A stretch of DNA of 64,000 nt from QKMZ01 sp012965515 (GTDB taxonomy: Bacteria > Cyanobacteriota > Vampirovibrionia > Obscuribacterales > Obscuribacteraceae), in contig CALFMP010000014.1 in NCBI GenBank assembly GCA_937879965.1, positions 248,001 to 312,000 of the forward strand, read 5' to 3'. A program made the translations under genes and the position numbers. Within the stretch, counting starts at the first letter, position 1. Every line of letters begins with the position of its first letter. Below are positions 17,246 to 26,273 of this stretch, piece after piece. Below the pieces are notes generated by a model. It did not search any database. It worked only from the letters and a program-made list of their open reading frames with translations, and was not told where the DNA came from.

Positions 17246-18229
17246 GTGGGGAAACAATTCCTCGCTATCTTCGCTGCCTTAATCTGTACGTTTACGACTC
17301 CCGGCGTTTCAGCCGACGCGCAAGACTTGAAGAAGTTGCCTCGCGTGGTGATATCGTCGGGAGGTCCGTATACGGCGAATGGTGGCGCTTCGATTCAAAT
17401 GTTCGAAGACGCGATTGAATTGCCGCGGGAGTATGCAAGCAAACCTTTGGCGCTGGTGTTGACGAACGGCTCGATCAATTCCACTGGCTTCAGCTGGGTG
17501 AGAATGTTTTTGCAATCCGGCGGAAGTGATACCAACTTGCAAGCAGGTGCGCAGGAACTTGGGCGCCTGCTGTGCGATGAGAATTCCTTTCTCAATAGCG
17601 CGCAGATTTATGTGGATATGACATCGCAACTTGCGCCCGGCAAGAGTCGTATTCATATAGAAGGTGTTGGAAGGCAAGGTGCCCAGTTTTTCTGGGAACT
17701 GCGATCGATTGGTGCACCGCAACTATCCAAATTGAATCCGCGTGTCACGATGGCCGGAGCACAGCTTGTACTCGCCGGCATGGGATTCAGTGTGCGTCCA
17801 TCGGAAAACGAAGTGATGCTCGGACCAGCGCCACTTCAAGTTATGGAGTCCAATGGGCGAATGCTGCGCGTGTACGTGCCACCGAACATGCCGGAAGGTC
17901 AGTTCCCTCTGTACGTAGCCATTCAAGCTATGCGCAGCAATGTGTTGCCTATGGAAGTCTTACCTTCTCCAAAAGTGACTTCGGTCAATCCCATTAGGCT
18001 TTTGCCGGGTCAAACGCTTTCTATCCGAGGCAGCGGTTTTTCCGCAACGCCACAGGATAATCGCGTTTATATCGGCCGCTACCCTGCGCCGGTAGTTTCA
18101 TCCAATGCGCAATTGATTAATGCGATCGTGCCTAACATGCCGGCCGGAAATGCAAAAATTACAGTCATCGCCGGTGGTGCTACCGCTCAAGGCAATCCGG
18201 AAGTTTCGATTAGCTATTTGAACAGATAG
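17246..18229 (+). CDS. Secreted protein with two IPT/TIG domains
   Basis: A 327-residue protein with GTG start; AGGA overlapping the preceding TAG serves as ribosome site. After a signal peptide (about 1-24) comes an unassigned beta-rich region (about 30-150). Two Ig-like IPT/TIG repeats follow (about 155-240 and 243-325), each starting with a V-x-P turn (LNPRVTMAGA and VNPIRLLPGQ) and a G-x-G-F turn (GMGFSV, GSGFSA). Such domains are common in surface and extracellular proteins. Likely envelope or surface role with the coiled-coil partner upstream. Confidence 0.78.
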   Translation: MGKQFLAIFAALICTFTTPGVSADAQDLKKLPRVVISSGGPYTANGGASIQMFEDAIELPREYASKPLALVLTNGSINSTGFSWVRMFLQSGGSDTNLQAGAQELGRLLCDENSFLNSAQIYVDMTSQLAPGKSRIHIEGVGRQGAQFFWELRSIGAPQLSKLNPRVTMAGAQLVLAGMGFSVRPSENEVMLGPAPLQVMESNGRMLRVYVPPNMPEGQFPLYVAIQAMRSNVLPMEVLPSPKVTSVNPIRLLPGQTLSIRGSGFSATPQDNRVYIGRYPAPVVSSNAQLINAIVPNMPAGNAKITVIAGGATAQGNPEVSISYLNR

Positions 18230-18284
18230 TCTGTGAAAAAGCGTGGGGCTCATTGCCAGCTCCCGAATGTTTTTCCTTTTCTAA

Positions 18285-18305
18285 GCGGCTGGAAGCCGGC
18301 GCTCC
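18285..18305. repeat. REP-like palindrome with GCGCTCC flank
   Basis: A 5-bp stem CGGCT/AGCCG around a GGA loop, followed by GCGCTCC. It matches the general form GGAGCGCCGGCT...AGCCGGC (reverse strand) and shares the GCGCTCC flank with 11002-11027. It lies between the convergent stops at 18229 and 18313. Confidence 0.55.
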
Positions 18306-18312
18306 GACTATT

Positions 18313-19356
18313 CTAGATCGTGATTACGATCTTGCCGAAGTGCGCGCCGCTTTGCTGATACTTCAGAGCTTCGACAATCTGCGAAGCCTTGAATGTTTTG
18401 TCTATTACTGGTTTCAACTTATGCAGAGAAATAGCTGCATTCATGCGTTCATACATCTCGACGGAACCTACGAAGACTCCTTGTAGTTTCACTGCTTTCA
18501 TAAGAAGTGAAATTTCGAAGTCTGCCTTTTGCTTGGGATCTGCAAGTACGCCGATCAAACTAATATGTCCGCCGACTTTTACAGAAACTGCGGATTTTGC
18601 AAGGGTTCCTGCACCGCCGATTTCGACAACGTGGTCGACGCCACGTCCGCATGTGTATTTGATGACTTCTTTTTCCCAGTCAGGGGTTTTCTTGTAGTTG
18701 ATGACATGTGAAGCGCCCATTTTTTGCAGGCGTTTCATTTTCTCGTCGCTGCTGGTGGTGGCAATGACTTCTGCACCACTCATGATTGCAAGTTGAAGAG
18801 CGAAGACTGAAACACCGCCGGTGCCCATTACCAGCACTGTTTCACCAGGGCGCAATCCGCCGTTTTCAATTAGACCATTCCACGCTGTCAGGGCAGCGCA
18901 TGGAAGAGTTGCAGCTTCCGCGAAACTAAGGTGTTCAGGAATACGAACGACCGAGCGCTCATTGAAGGTTGCATATTCGCGTAAGACACCATCTTTGGTG
19001 CCACCGAGATCTGACGCTTTCACCGTCGCATTAATAGGACCGGACAACCAGTCGGCAAAGAAGTTCGGTGACACTCGATCACCAACCTTAAAGCGGGTCA
19101 CTGCCGAACCGATTTCGACGATTTCGCCGGCGCCGTCGGAAAGCGGAATCCTCGGCAGCGGGATGCCTTTGTTGTATACGCCGAGGGCAACTAAGATGTC
19201 GCGGTAATTGAGAGATGCTGCTCGCATCCTGACAAGCACGTCGTTTGGACCGAGCGCCGGGGTTACCCGTTTGGCCGCTCTTATGGCGTCAATTGAAAAT
19301 GTGGGCAACTCAAAGGCTGCGTGTTCAATGTCTGTCTTTGTAGTCGCCGTAACCAT
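18313..19356 (-). CDS. Medium-chain dehydrogenase/reductase (alcohol dehydrogenase-like)
   Basis: A 347-residue cytosolic oxidoreductase. The ATG at 19356 is chosen because GGAGGT lies 5 nt upstream; the frame continues 22 codons further without support. The N-terminal GroES-like half contains LNYRDILVALGVYN, where Zn-dependent members would have a catalytic Cys, so a zinc-independent quinone-reductase-like type is more likely. The cofactor-binding motif is GTGGVSVFALQLA, followed by SSDEKMKRLQKMGA, suited to NADP(H). Substrate unknown. Confidence 0.87.
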   Translation of the reverse strand: MVTATTKTDIEHAAFELPTFSIDAIRAAKRVTPALGPNDVLVRMRAASLNYRDILVALGVYNKGIPLPRIPLSDGAGEIVEIGSAVTRFKVGDRVSPNFFADWLSGPINATVKASDLGGTKDGVLREYATFNERSVVRIPEHLSFAEAATLPCAALTAWNGLIENGGLRPGETVLVMGTGGVSVFALQLAIMSGAEVIATTSSDEKMKRLQKMGASHVINYKKTPDWEKEVIKYTCGRGVDHVVEIGGAGTLAKSAVSVKVGGHISLIGVLADPKQKADFEISLLMKAVKLQGVFVGSVEMYERMNAAISLHKLKPVIDKTFKASQIVEALKYQQSGAHFGKIVITI

Positions 19357-19646
19357 TTTCGACCTCCGTGTACTGTCCACTCGAAAATTGATGTGCATAT
19401 ATCTGGATAGCATTGATAGCATCTTCTCGGCTTCAGATCATGAGAGGGAGCGGTTTTGCCGCATTTTCGTCGCAATCCTTTGAAATCCCGGTTTTAGACG
19501 AGCACCGGCAAGTGTTTCCTTTCAAAGGGTTTCAATTTTGGCTGCCGGTGGTCCTTTTGGGGTATCCGGTTGATAAAATTCAAGGGTAAGCAAGTTTGAA
19601 GAAACCATGCCGGGCAATCGGCAATGGATATAGGGGCTAAAACCGG

Positions 19647-20228
19647 ATGCAGAGAGTCTGTGTGTTTTGCGGATCGTCGCCAGGAATCAAGCAAGAGTAT
19701 GCCGTCGGCGCGCGCGAATTAGGTCTGGTTCTTGCGAAGCAGAATATTGACCTTGTCTACGGTGGCGGGCACGTTGGTTTGATGGGAATTGTCGCAGATG
19801 CTGCTATGTCGGCGGGCGCAAAGGCGATCGGTATCATCCCCCGTTGCCTGGCAGACAAAGAAGTCGCGCATAAAGGGCTGACAGAGCTCAAAATTGTTCA
19901 AACGATGCATGAGAGAAAGGCTCAAATGAGCGAGCTTTCCGATGGCTTTATCGCCATGCCCGGCGGTTTTGGCACGCTGGAAGAGCTGTTTGAAGTGATC
20001 ACCTGGGCTCAGTTGGGCATTCACAAAAAGCCTTTCGGTCTTTTCAACATTGATGGTTTCTTCGACAAGCTGATTGAGTTTATCGATTATCAAGTCGAGC
20101 AAGGTTTCGTGCCCGAGCGCCATCGTGAGATGGTTATCGTTGCAGACGAAGCTGAGGAACTGGTCGAATTGCTTGCTAACTTCCAACCTGTCGCTCAGGA
20201 GAAATGGGCGTCTACGCGCCAGATTTAG
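19647..20228 (+). CDS. LOG-family nucleoside 5'-monophosphate phosphoribohydrolase
   Basis: A 193-residue TIGR00730-type Rossmann protein. The signature PGGFGTLEELFE (about 110-121), the N-terminal VCFGSSPG-like loop and YGGGHVGLMG are present. Family members hydrolyse cytokinin riboside monophosphate or other nucleotides to free base and ribose-5-phosphate; many were earlier called lysine decarboxylase. AGGGG about 10 nt upstream supports the ATG at 19647. Confidence 0.92.
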   Translation: MQRVCVFCGSSPGIKQEYAVGARELGLVLAKQNIDLVYGGGHVGLMGIVADAAMSAGAKAIGIIPRCLADKEVAHKGLTELKIVQTMHERKAQMSELSDGFIAMPGGFGTLEELFEVITWAQLGIHKKPFGLFNIDGFFDKLIEFIDYQVEQGFVPERHREMVIVADEAEELVELLANFQPVAQEKWASTRQI

Positions 20229-20591
20229 GCTTTGCCAGCAACCCTCGGCGCGGAAAAATACCCGAAAATAGCCACGGCGCCGAGCCGAAGCCCGACGCAG
20301 TGTGTCCCTTGCTACAGAATTTGGCTCACCAAAAGCGTTAGTCGCTTGCGAATCCGCACGAAGTCAGCCTGCAGCTTTGATATGCTGCACCGGCGCTTTT
20401 GCGCTTCCGTTTGATTTATACGGGGAAGATGAGGTCCATGCGAACAATGTAGCAAACCGGGTGTGAAGAGACCGTGAACGGAACGAACCACCCTAAAAAT
20501 GGGAGAAACGAAAGGTTTAGCTCCTGATCTTTTACATTCGTAGCTCATTGATTGATACATTCTTTATGCTTGCAGCCATATCGTAAGCGGA
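20229..20591. other. Intergenic region with a long-loop inverted repeat
   Basis: 363 bp without a credible gene. It holds a perfect 8-bp inverted repeat ctcggcgc/gcgccgag (20244-20251 and 20277-20284, 25-nt loop) just after the LOG gene, without a T run. Short frames here look random. The promoter of the next gene should lie in the AT-richer end near 20540-20590, but I see no clear -35/-10 pair. Confidence 0.5.
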
Positions 20592-21653
20592 GTGCAGAAG
20601 TTAGTTTTTAGCTTTTTCAAGTGGTGTCAAATGAAAGGAATATGGAAACCCAATTGGTTGGTCCTGATTATGCAGGTATTTTTCTTGCTGGGGGCTTCTC
20701 TTCCCGCTCGTGCGCAAGCCAATATGACGGCAACCCAGAAAGAATCGACGGTCAATACTCAGACAATTCCGAAGCAGATTCTTAAAACGGGGGTGAGTCT
20801 CACGGCGCGTAGTGTGTCGCCCAATACTCTTCAATTGGCAAATACAATCGGTTTGACGAACTTGCTGGAGCACCTGCAGCGCTTGCGCGAACGGGCTGAA
20901 GCTGGTGGAAGCGGAACGCTAGAAAGTCTTTTGGCAAAACAGGAACTGCTTGATGCGCGGCAAGATGTAGCCGACCTTATTCAAAAGACGAACCTAGAAG
21001 TTGATTTCGCGATTGCCGCTATCGAAGCGGAACATCAAGTTTATGAAGAGATACTCGCCGCTTTCACAAGTGATCGCGATAAGGCTGTCGCCAAAACAAA
21101 TGCAATTGGTTTCATCAGCAATGGTGCATTGTGGGCGGTGTGCGAAGCGCTGGCAATTCCAGGTTACAAGAACTCCATTTACGCAATTCCTTCCGGCATC
21201 GTCGGAATCCCCGCCGGAGTGGTGCCGTCTATTGCCTCGATGTGGACGCTCAAACAATTCGGCGGAAAGAAAAAGAGATCGGAAGTCGAGCCAAATATGC
21301 TCGCTAAAATCTTTGGCTATCCGACAAATCCCGATATCGAGTATCCCAAATCAGTGTGGGCCTTCCTAAATCAAGTGCCTGCCGACGACCCTCAGGGTAA
21401 GCGCAGGATCGATCAGCTCGTTGACAGATGGATTGCCGACGCGAACATGTCCGGCTTTACAGATCGAAATTCGAAGAAGCAGTTGGATGCAATTACTGCC
21501 AGTGTCTCACAGAAGAAAGGCTTGACCATCAATACATTGACGTCGCGAAGCATCATGCTGCAACAACTGCATGCTGAGGTTTGGAAAATGAAACGCTTGC
21601 TTTTGGAGCTGACAATGGTTTCTATGGGAGAAAAAACATTCAACCAATCATGA
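20592..21653 (+). CDS. Exported/membrane hypothetical protein
   Basis: A 353-residue protein with a signal peptide or anchor (about 20-41, ending PARA/QA). A helical charged region (about 85-160: LQRLRERAEAGG, LEVDFAIAAIEAEHQVYEE) is followed by a hydrophobic hairpin (about 168-220: GFISNGALWAVCEALAI and a Pro/Gly-rich second helix) and a charged C-terminal part. GTG at 20592 is the longest start; ATG at 20631 is an alternative, and neither has a strong ribosome site. No family recognised. Its last 14 nt overlap the end of the convergent PfkB gene. Confidence 0.68.
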   Translation: MQKLVFSFFKWCQMKGIWKPNWLVLIMQVFFLLGASLPARAQANMTATQKESTVNTQTIPKQILKTGVSLTARSVSPNTLQLANTIGLTNLLEHLQRLRERAEAGGSGTLESLLAKQELLDARQDVADLIQKTNLEVDFAIAAIEAEHQVYEEILAAFTSDRDKAVAKTNAIGFISNGALWAVCEALAIPGYKNSIYAIPSGIVGIPAGVVPSIASMWTLKQFGGKKKRSEVEPNMLAKIFGYPTNPDIEYPKSVWAFLNQVPADDPQGKRRIDQLVDRWIADANMSGFTDRNSKKQLDAITASVSQKKGLTINTLTSRSIMLQQLHAEVWKMKRLLLELTMVSMGEKTFNQS

Positions 21654-22509
21654 ATTGCGGCCCAGGTGATTTGACGCAAATTGCAGCAAGACACATGCCT
21701 TCCAGCGCTGCGTCTGTCGCGTCTAGCCCGGCGGACATCGCTGTTACCGTGGCGCCGCAGAATGTATCACCAGCACCTGTCGGATCAACTTCTTTAACTG
21801 CTTCAGCAGGTAATTTCCATGCTTCGCCTTGTGAGTAGATAGAACAGCCTCCCGCGCTTTCAGTGACAAACAACGCCTTCTTGTACGCGCCATCGGGAAG
21901 TCTTCCATCGTAGAGTGTTTGAAACTCGTTGAGGTTCATGAAAAAGTAATCGCATTCTTTCACAAGCTCTCTCACTATATCTGGTGCGTTTTTCACCAGC
22001 CGATAGTAAGTCCCGCACGAGACTGTCTTTGCTCCTAATTCGCGCAAACGCTCCAAAAAGTCCCTTTGTTTCGCGGCGGAACTAAGAGCGGCAATGTGCA
22101 CCACGTCGAATTCGTCCATCGGACCTGTGATTTTGTCTGGAGTTAGTTCAGACTCCGCTCCCCACTCTGCGTTCAGAAGCGTAGCTCGACCATTGCCGTG
22201 GTGAATGATTTCCAGTCGAGGCATGTCAGCCTCGCGCACCTGCGGACCTTTCCAGTTGATCATCTGTGACACGCGCAGAAACGGCTCGGTAATAGTGTCC
22301 GGCATGGGCGCCATTAGAGTGACGCGTCCGCCCGACGCATTCGATGCAAGCGCAGTGTAAAGCCCGGAGCCGCCTATTGTATGGAACGTCGAGCGCTCAC
22401 CATTCACTTCGGAGTGAATGATATCCAAGGAAGCCGTACCAATTACGGCAACTTTTGGCGATTTGAGAGGCGTCTTCGAAGGTTGGTTGTCCGGCAAGGT
22501 TTTTCTCAC
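21640..22509 (-). CDS. PfkB-family sugar/nucleoside kinase
   Basis: A 289-residue ribokinase-fold kinase. The second PfkB signature DPTGAGDTF (242-250) with catalytic D248 is intact, and the N-terminal GGSGLYTALA stretch matches the family substrate/glycine region. The first signature is divergent. Closest general group is the adenosine/sugar kinase-like PfkB proteins; substrate unknown. Starts with GTG at 22509. It converges on and overlaps the upstream-numbered gene by 14 nt. Confidence 0.87.
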   Translation of the reverse strand: MRKTLPDNQPSKTPLKSPKVAVIGTASLDIIHSEVNGERSTFHTIGGSGLYTALASNASGGRVTLMAPMPDTITEPFLRVSQMINWKGPQVREADMPRLEIIHHGNGRATLLNAEWGAESELTPDKITGPMDEFDVVHIAALSSAAKQRDFLERLRELGAKTVSCGTYYRLVKNAPDIVRELVKECDYFFMNLNEFQTLYDGRLPDGAYKKALFVTESAGGCSIYSQGEAWKLPAEAVKEVDPTGAGDTFCGATVTAMSAGLDATDAALEGMCLAAICVKSPGPQFMIG

Positions 22510-22786
22510 CGTAGGTCTCTATTAGGGAAGTCTAAGCCATTGCGGAGCGTTCTTTTGGATGTTTTTGCCTGAGAGATGCTTTAGGAACCTGCGCCCATAA
22601 GGAGGACGGCGATTGTGACTGGAATTGCGGGTGTTTTTCGGATTGTTGAAAGACTCTTTAGAACTGGGCAAATATGGCTCTTAGTTTGCGAAACTGTATA
22701 TATAGGATGACTTGAGGTCGGCAAATGCCGATTTGAGCGCCTGTCGCAAATGGCGTAAGTCCGTATTGCACTCTTGGAGCTAATTC

Positions 22787-23680
22787 GTGCCACAAATGTC
22801 AAAGAATCGCGAGAAACAGAGAGTTAAGAAGTTGGGCGGTGATATGCAAGCGCCCCCGGTAAATACTGCCGCGAGCAATGAGCAGGGTGACAAGTACGCG
22901 ATGCTCCTGTTTTACTCCGCTGAGGTTCTGGCAGGGCTGCTATTGATCGGCGGCACCGCTTTCTCGGTCACCAGGTTCATTCAAGCGTTGAACGCGCACC
23001 CGCTTGATTGGGCTACTTGCATTTGGATGACCGTTGCTCTGGCATTTACTTTCATTGTTGCTCGTTCGCTGGCTTGGCTGGCTGTTCTTGGCTCTGTTCT
23101 ACTGGCTGGAAAGTTGAACGCCTGGCAATCGATGGAAGATATCAGCCGCAAAGCTCAGAAGATGCAAAAGCTGATGCCGTCCGGCGCTTCGTGGGCAACC
23201 ATGGTATTGGCACAAAGTCTCGCCTCGCGCGGCAAGTACAAAGAAGCCGCTGAAATTGCAGAAGCTGAATGGGCAAGGAATGGCAGTTCTGACAAAAACG
23301 ATCAAACTTTGGGACCGACTTGCGCGATCGCTTCTTTTTCATATCAAATCGAAGGCGATATGAAAAACTCCCTGATTTGGAATGAGCGCACAATCACTAC
23401 ACTTGGACGCGCGGTCGAGAATCTGAAGAAGCCGAAAAAAGGATTGTTGGCAAATGCGATGTCCCAGCAAAGCGGACAGTATATAGCGCAAGTTCAAACG
23501 CAATTGGGCGCCGCGTATTTTGGCAATGCCAATATTTACTTCCAGCAAATGAATTATCGTCAGGCGAAAGAGAACTATCGCAAGACAATCGAAATCATGT
23601 CGCAAGCTGCCGAATCACCGCAGAAGGCTGAGATTCTTCGAGTTGCAAAAGAACAAATGCAACGCCTCAAGCATTCTTAG
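22787..23680 (+). CDS. Membrane-anchored TPR-like protein
   Basis: A 297-residue protein with GTG start, GGAG 8 nt upstream. A short basic cytoplasmic N-terminus is followed by two hydrophobic helices (about 42-66 and 78-108) and a helical-repeat C-terminal domain (about 120-295) with TPR-like units (GKYKEAAEIAEAEWARN, YRQAKENYRKTIEIM). Function unknown; it resembles scaffold-type TPR membrane proteins. Confidence 0.75.
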   Translation: MPQMSKNREKQRVKKLGGDMQAPPVNTAASNEQGDKYAMLLFYSAEVLAGLLLIGGTAFSVTRFIQALNAHPLDWATCIWMTVALAFTFIVARSLAWLAVLGSVLLAGKLNAWQSMEDISRKAQKMQKLMPSGASWATMVLAQSLASRGKYKEAAEIAEAEWARNGSSDKNDQTLGPTCAIASFSYQIEGDMKNSLIWNERTITTLGRAVENLKKPKKGLLANAMSQQSGQYIAQVQTQLGAAYFGNANIYFQQMNYRQAKENYRKTIEIMSQAAESPQKAEILRVAKEQMQRLKHS

Positions 23681-23691
23681 TTGGATTAATC

Positions 23692-23718
23692 GTAGGGTCG
23701 ACGCATGGTGTCGACCCT
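23692..23718 (+). repeat. GTAGGG palindrome, copy 4
   Basis: GTAGGG leads into a perfect 9-bp stem agggtcgac/gtcgaccct with a 7-nt loop (23694-23718). It lies 12 nt after a stop codon and may double as a transcript end, since TTCTATACTATTTT follows. Confidence 0.7.
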
Positions 23719-23724
23719 TCTATA

Positions 23725-23814
23725 CTATTTTCCAAAAACGCTTTCGAAATCGTCTTTGATGCTTACTACTGTCCATCCGCGTTCATTGGCGGTTTGCAGT
23801 GCTTTTTCCGCGCC
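23725..23814 (-). pseudogene. In-frame C-terminal remnant of the HAD phosphatase beyond a TAA
   Basis: Directly after the TAA of the HAD gene the same frame continues for 29 codons (GAEKALQTANERGWTVVS...DDFESVFGK) to a TAG at 23725-23727. This stretch has the KALDEAKxxGWTVVxMKxDW character with which secreted HAD phosphatases of this group normally end, while the truncated product stops at REYKYD. It therefore reads as the severed C-terminus of the same gene, cut by a single nonsense codon. Confidence 0.75.
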
Positions 23815-24762
23815 TTAGTCGTATTTGTATTCCCGTTGCTCATCATCATGATGTAAGAGAATTCCGAGCGAAGGCCCTTTTCTATCTGTGCAATAAGTAA
23901 GCATCTCGATGTCTCCATCGGAATTGCCGACTGCTATGAGTGGACGCTTTCCGATGTGTTCGTCAATCATTATCGGTTTGTGTGGACCGACATTGTAGAC
24001 GTGCAAGACCGGAAGACTGACGACAGCGGAGCGTCCATCTTTCTGCTTGAACTCACGTTTCAAACTGCTACCGATAACCTGATCGCCAGGAATTCCATAT
24101 GATTCATTTGAATACAAACGAATGAAATCCGCACCGGCACCAGAGCAAATGTAAGTCTTGAAGCCTTTCGAGCGCAGATAGGAAAGCAATTCAACCATCG
24201 GTTGGTATTTCAGTTGAACGTATGGGCGATTGAATCTCTTGTGTTTTGCGTCAGTAATCCATTTGCTAGCAAGTGGTGGCAATTCCTCGGCACTCATTCC
24301 ATTTTGCGTGGCTGCGATCAATTTTGTTGCTTCTGCTCCGCGTAGACCAGCGATTGCATTGTCGTCGCTGGTAAGAAAAGGCCGAATCGCTTCATCACTT
24401 TTCCACTCAGGATGCTCACTCTGTCTTGCGACAGCGCTATCGCGTGCAAAGATGACTTGTATGTATGCGGGCTTTTCGCAGAGTAGTGTGCCATCGTTGT
24501 CGAATACGGCGACGCGATCTTCCGCCTGGACGAAGTCTTTGCTTTCTGGATCTGTGACTCTCTTGACGAAGTCAAGAATACTTTGCTTCAGCTTGTTGTC
24601 TCTCCAACTGCCCAGCACCTTGCCGTTTACCGCGGGCTGGTGTTCTTCGCAACTGTTTGCCGCATTCCATCCTGGCGCCCCCACAATAATTGCAGCGGCC
24701 AACCCCGTTGTCAGTGCGCGGATAAATGATGACTTAAAAGGCGACGAGCTTTTCTTGAACAT
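23815..24762 (-). CDS. Exported HAD-superfamily phosphatase, prematurely stopped
   Basis: A 315-residue product. The ATG at 24762 is preferred over upstream starts because GAGGTAG lies about 10 nt before it and a signal peptide follows directly (hydrophobic about 16-30). HAD motif I is VFDNDGTLL with nucleophile D88 and D90; later motifs are ICSGAGADF, the conserved lysine region and motif IV GNSDGDIEM. The protein ends at REYKYD, whereas homologues continue about 30 residues; those codons are present in frame after the TAA. The catalytic core is intact, so the shortened enzyme may still work. Confidence 0.82.
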   Translation of the reverse strand: MFKKSSSPFKSSFIRALTTGLAAAIIVGAPGWNAANSCEEHQPAVNGKVLGSWRDNKLKQSILDFVKRVTDPESKDFVQAEDRVAVFDNDGTLLCEKPAYIQVIFARDSAVARQSEHPEWKSDEAIRPFLTSDDNAIAGLRGAEATKLIAATQNGMSAEELPPLASKWITDAKHKRFNRPYVQLKYQPMVELLSYLRSKGFKTYICSGAGADFIRLYSNESYGIPGDQVIGSSLKREFKQKDGRSAVVSLPVLHVYNVGPHKPIMIDEHIGKRPLIAVGNSDGDIEMLTYCTDRKGPSLGILLHHDDEQREYKYD

Positions 24763-24917
24763 TCTTGCAACTACCTCAATCTCAACGCTCATGCGAAAAA
24801 TGGGACATCTTTGATGTCGGACGCCCGGCATCATCGGCCGGCGAGGTTTCATAGAATAGCCGATTATTGTGGACTTTCGGAGACTTTTTTCGACTTATCT
24901 CGTGATAGACTCCCCTC

Positions 24918-26273
24918 ATGCTACCAGTTGGGCAATCTTGCTATTGGCTGGCTTCGCGCCAGGGATATTCGCCATCCACCCCTTTATCCGAAAAGGTCGA
25001 TGTGGACTACGCCGTTGTCGGTGGTGGTTTCACCGGTTTGTGGACGGCTCTTTTTTTGAAGCAGTTGGAGCCAGGTGCACATGTTGTTGTCACAGAAAGC
25101 TCGGTTGCCGGATATGGCGCCAGCGGACGAAACGCCGGAATCGTCAGTAACTCCATCGATCATTCGCACGCTCTGGCTATTTCTCATTTTGGAAAGACAG
25201 AAGCAGAAAGATTGGCGAAAATCGGAATGCAAAACATTTCCGAGATGGAAGAGTTTGCGGTCGATTGCGACTTTGAGAGAACCGGCCAGTTACAAGTTGC
25301 GCTCAAGCCCGGACATCTTGAAGATTGCAAACACAACCTCGAAGTCGCAAACGACATTGGCTTAAGCGGCTATCGAATGCTCACTCAAGAAGAGATGCAG
25401 GCGGAAGTAAACTCGCCGTTGTATCTCGGCGGATTATTCGTTCCTGGTGGAGGCATTCTCAATCCAATCAAGCTTGTCGATCGAATTGTCAGCGAGATGA
25501 AGAAGCTCGGTGTGGTGCTTTACGAGAATACGCGCGTACGACAACTTGGTGATGGACTTCTTCACTGCGAACGGGGCGAGATTCGAGCAAAGAAAATCAT
25601 TATGGCTACCGACGCTTACACGCACCATCTTCTGCCTGAATTGCTTTGGCGTTTCATTCCTCTGTATGACTATATTCTCGTTAGCGACCCTTTGACTGCT
25701 GAACAGAAAGAGCAGATTCGGTGGCACCACCGGCAGGGCATGGTAGATGGCCGCACTTTCTTCAACTATTATCGGCTCACTGCTGATGATCGAATTTTGT
25801 GGGGAACCAGTGAAGCTGTTTATTACCCGCCCAACAAAGTAGATGCCTCTTGCGATCATTCTGAACATCACTACAGAACTCTACGAGAAAGTTTCGCGAA
25901 GCACTTTCCGTACTTGAGTGGAATTCAATTCCCTTATGGTTGGGGTGGGCCGATTGCATCAACGACCAGGTTGACACCATTTTTTGGAACACTGAATGGC
26001 GGTAGTGTCATTTATGGTCTTGGCTATACCGGTCATGGTATTGGCACCACTCGTCTTGCGGGAAAAATAATGGCGCATCTTGCTCTCTCTAAAGAGAGCG
26101 AATTGTTGTCACTAAAGATGGTGACTGACAAACCATTTCCATATCCGCCTGAGCCAATCAGAGGTATGTCGGTTGCAGCTGTGACTCGTTCACTTCAGAA
26201 GGTTGATGCCGGTGAAAATCCGAACATTCTCTTGCGTCTGCTCGACAAAATGGGAATCGGCTTCTCGAGCTAA
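24918..26273 (+). CDS. FAD-dependent amine/D-amino-acid oxidase (DAO family)
   Basis: A 451-residue flavoprotein. The dinucleotide-binding motif VVGGGFTGLWTAL lies at about 33-45, followed by YGASGRNAG (FAD contact typical of DadA/PuuB/OrdL-type oxidases), and the C-terminal half has YGLGYTGHGIGTT. Members oxidise amino acids, sarcosine-like amines or gamma-glutamyl-putrescine; which one is not evident. A class-III aminotransferase of the putrescine/GABA group lies 4 kb away but not in an operon. The ATG at 24918 lacks a clear ribosome site. The stop shares CTAA with the convergent gene. Confidence 0.87.
   Translation: MLPVGQSCYWLASRQGYSPSTPLSEKVDVDYAVVGGGFTGLWTALFLKQLEPGAHVVVTESSVAGYGASGRNAGIVSNSIDHSHALAISHFGKTEAERLAKIGMQNISEMEEFAVDCDFERTGQLQVALKPGHLEDCKHNLEVANDIGLSGYRMLTQEEMQAEVNSPLYLGGLFVPGGGILNPIKLVDRIVSEMKKLGVVLYENTRVRQLGDGLLHCERGEIRAKKIIMATDAYTHHLLPELLWRFIPLYDYILVSDPLTAEQKEQIRWHHRQGMVDGRTFFNYYRLTADDRILWGTSEAVYYPPNKVDASCDHSEHHYRTLRESFAKHFPYLSGIQFPYGWGGPIASTTRLTPFFGTLNGGSVIYGLGYTGHGIGTTRLAGKIMAHLALSKESELLSLKMVTDKPFPYPPEPIRGMSVAAVTRSLQKVDAGENPNILLRLLDKMGIGFSS

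Noticed and set aside
22561..22610. Minus-strand CTCTCAGGCAAAA resembling the 3' end of a glycine riboswitch (and a plus-strand CTGAGA...GAACCTG reminiscent of a TPP element)
   Set aside because: No 5' partner strand (GGAGAG-type) within about 100 nt on the minus strand, and the plus-strand match lacks the second conserved TPP half. The neighbouring PfkB and TPR genes do not fit. An Infernal search would settle it.
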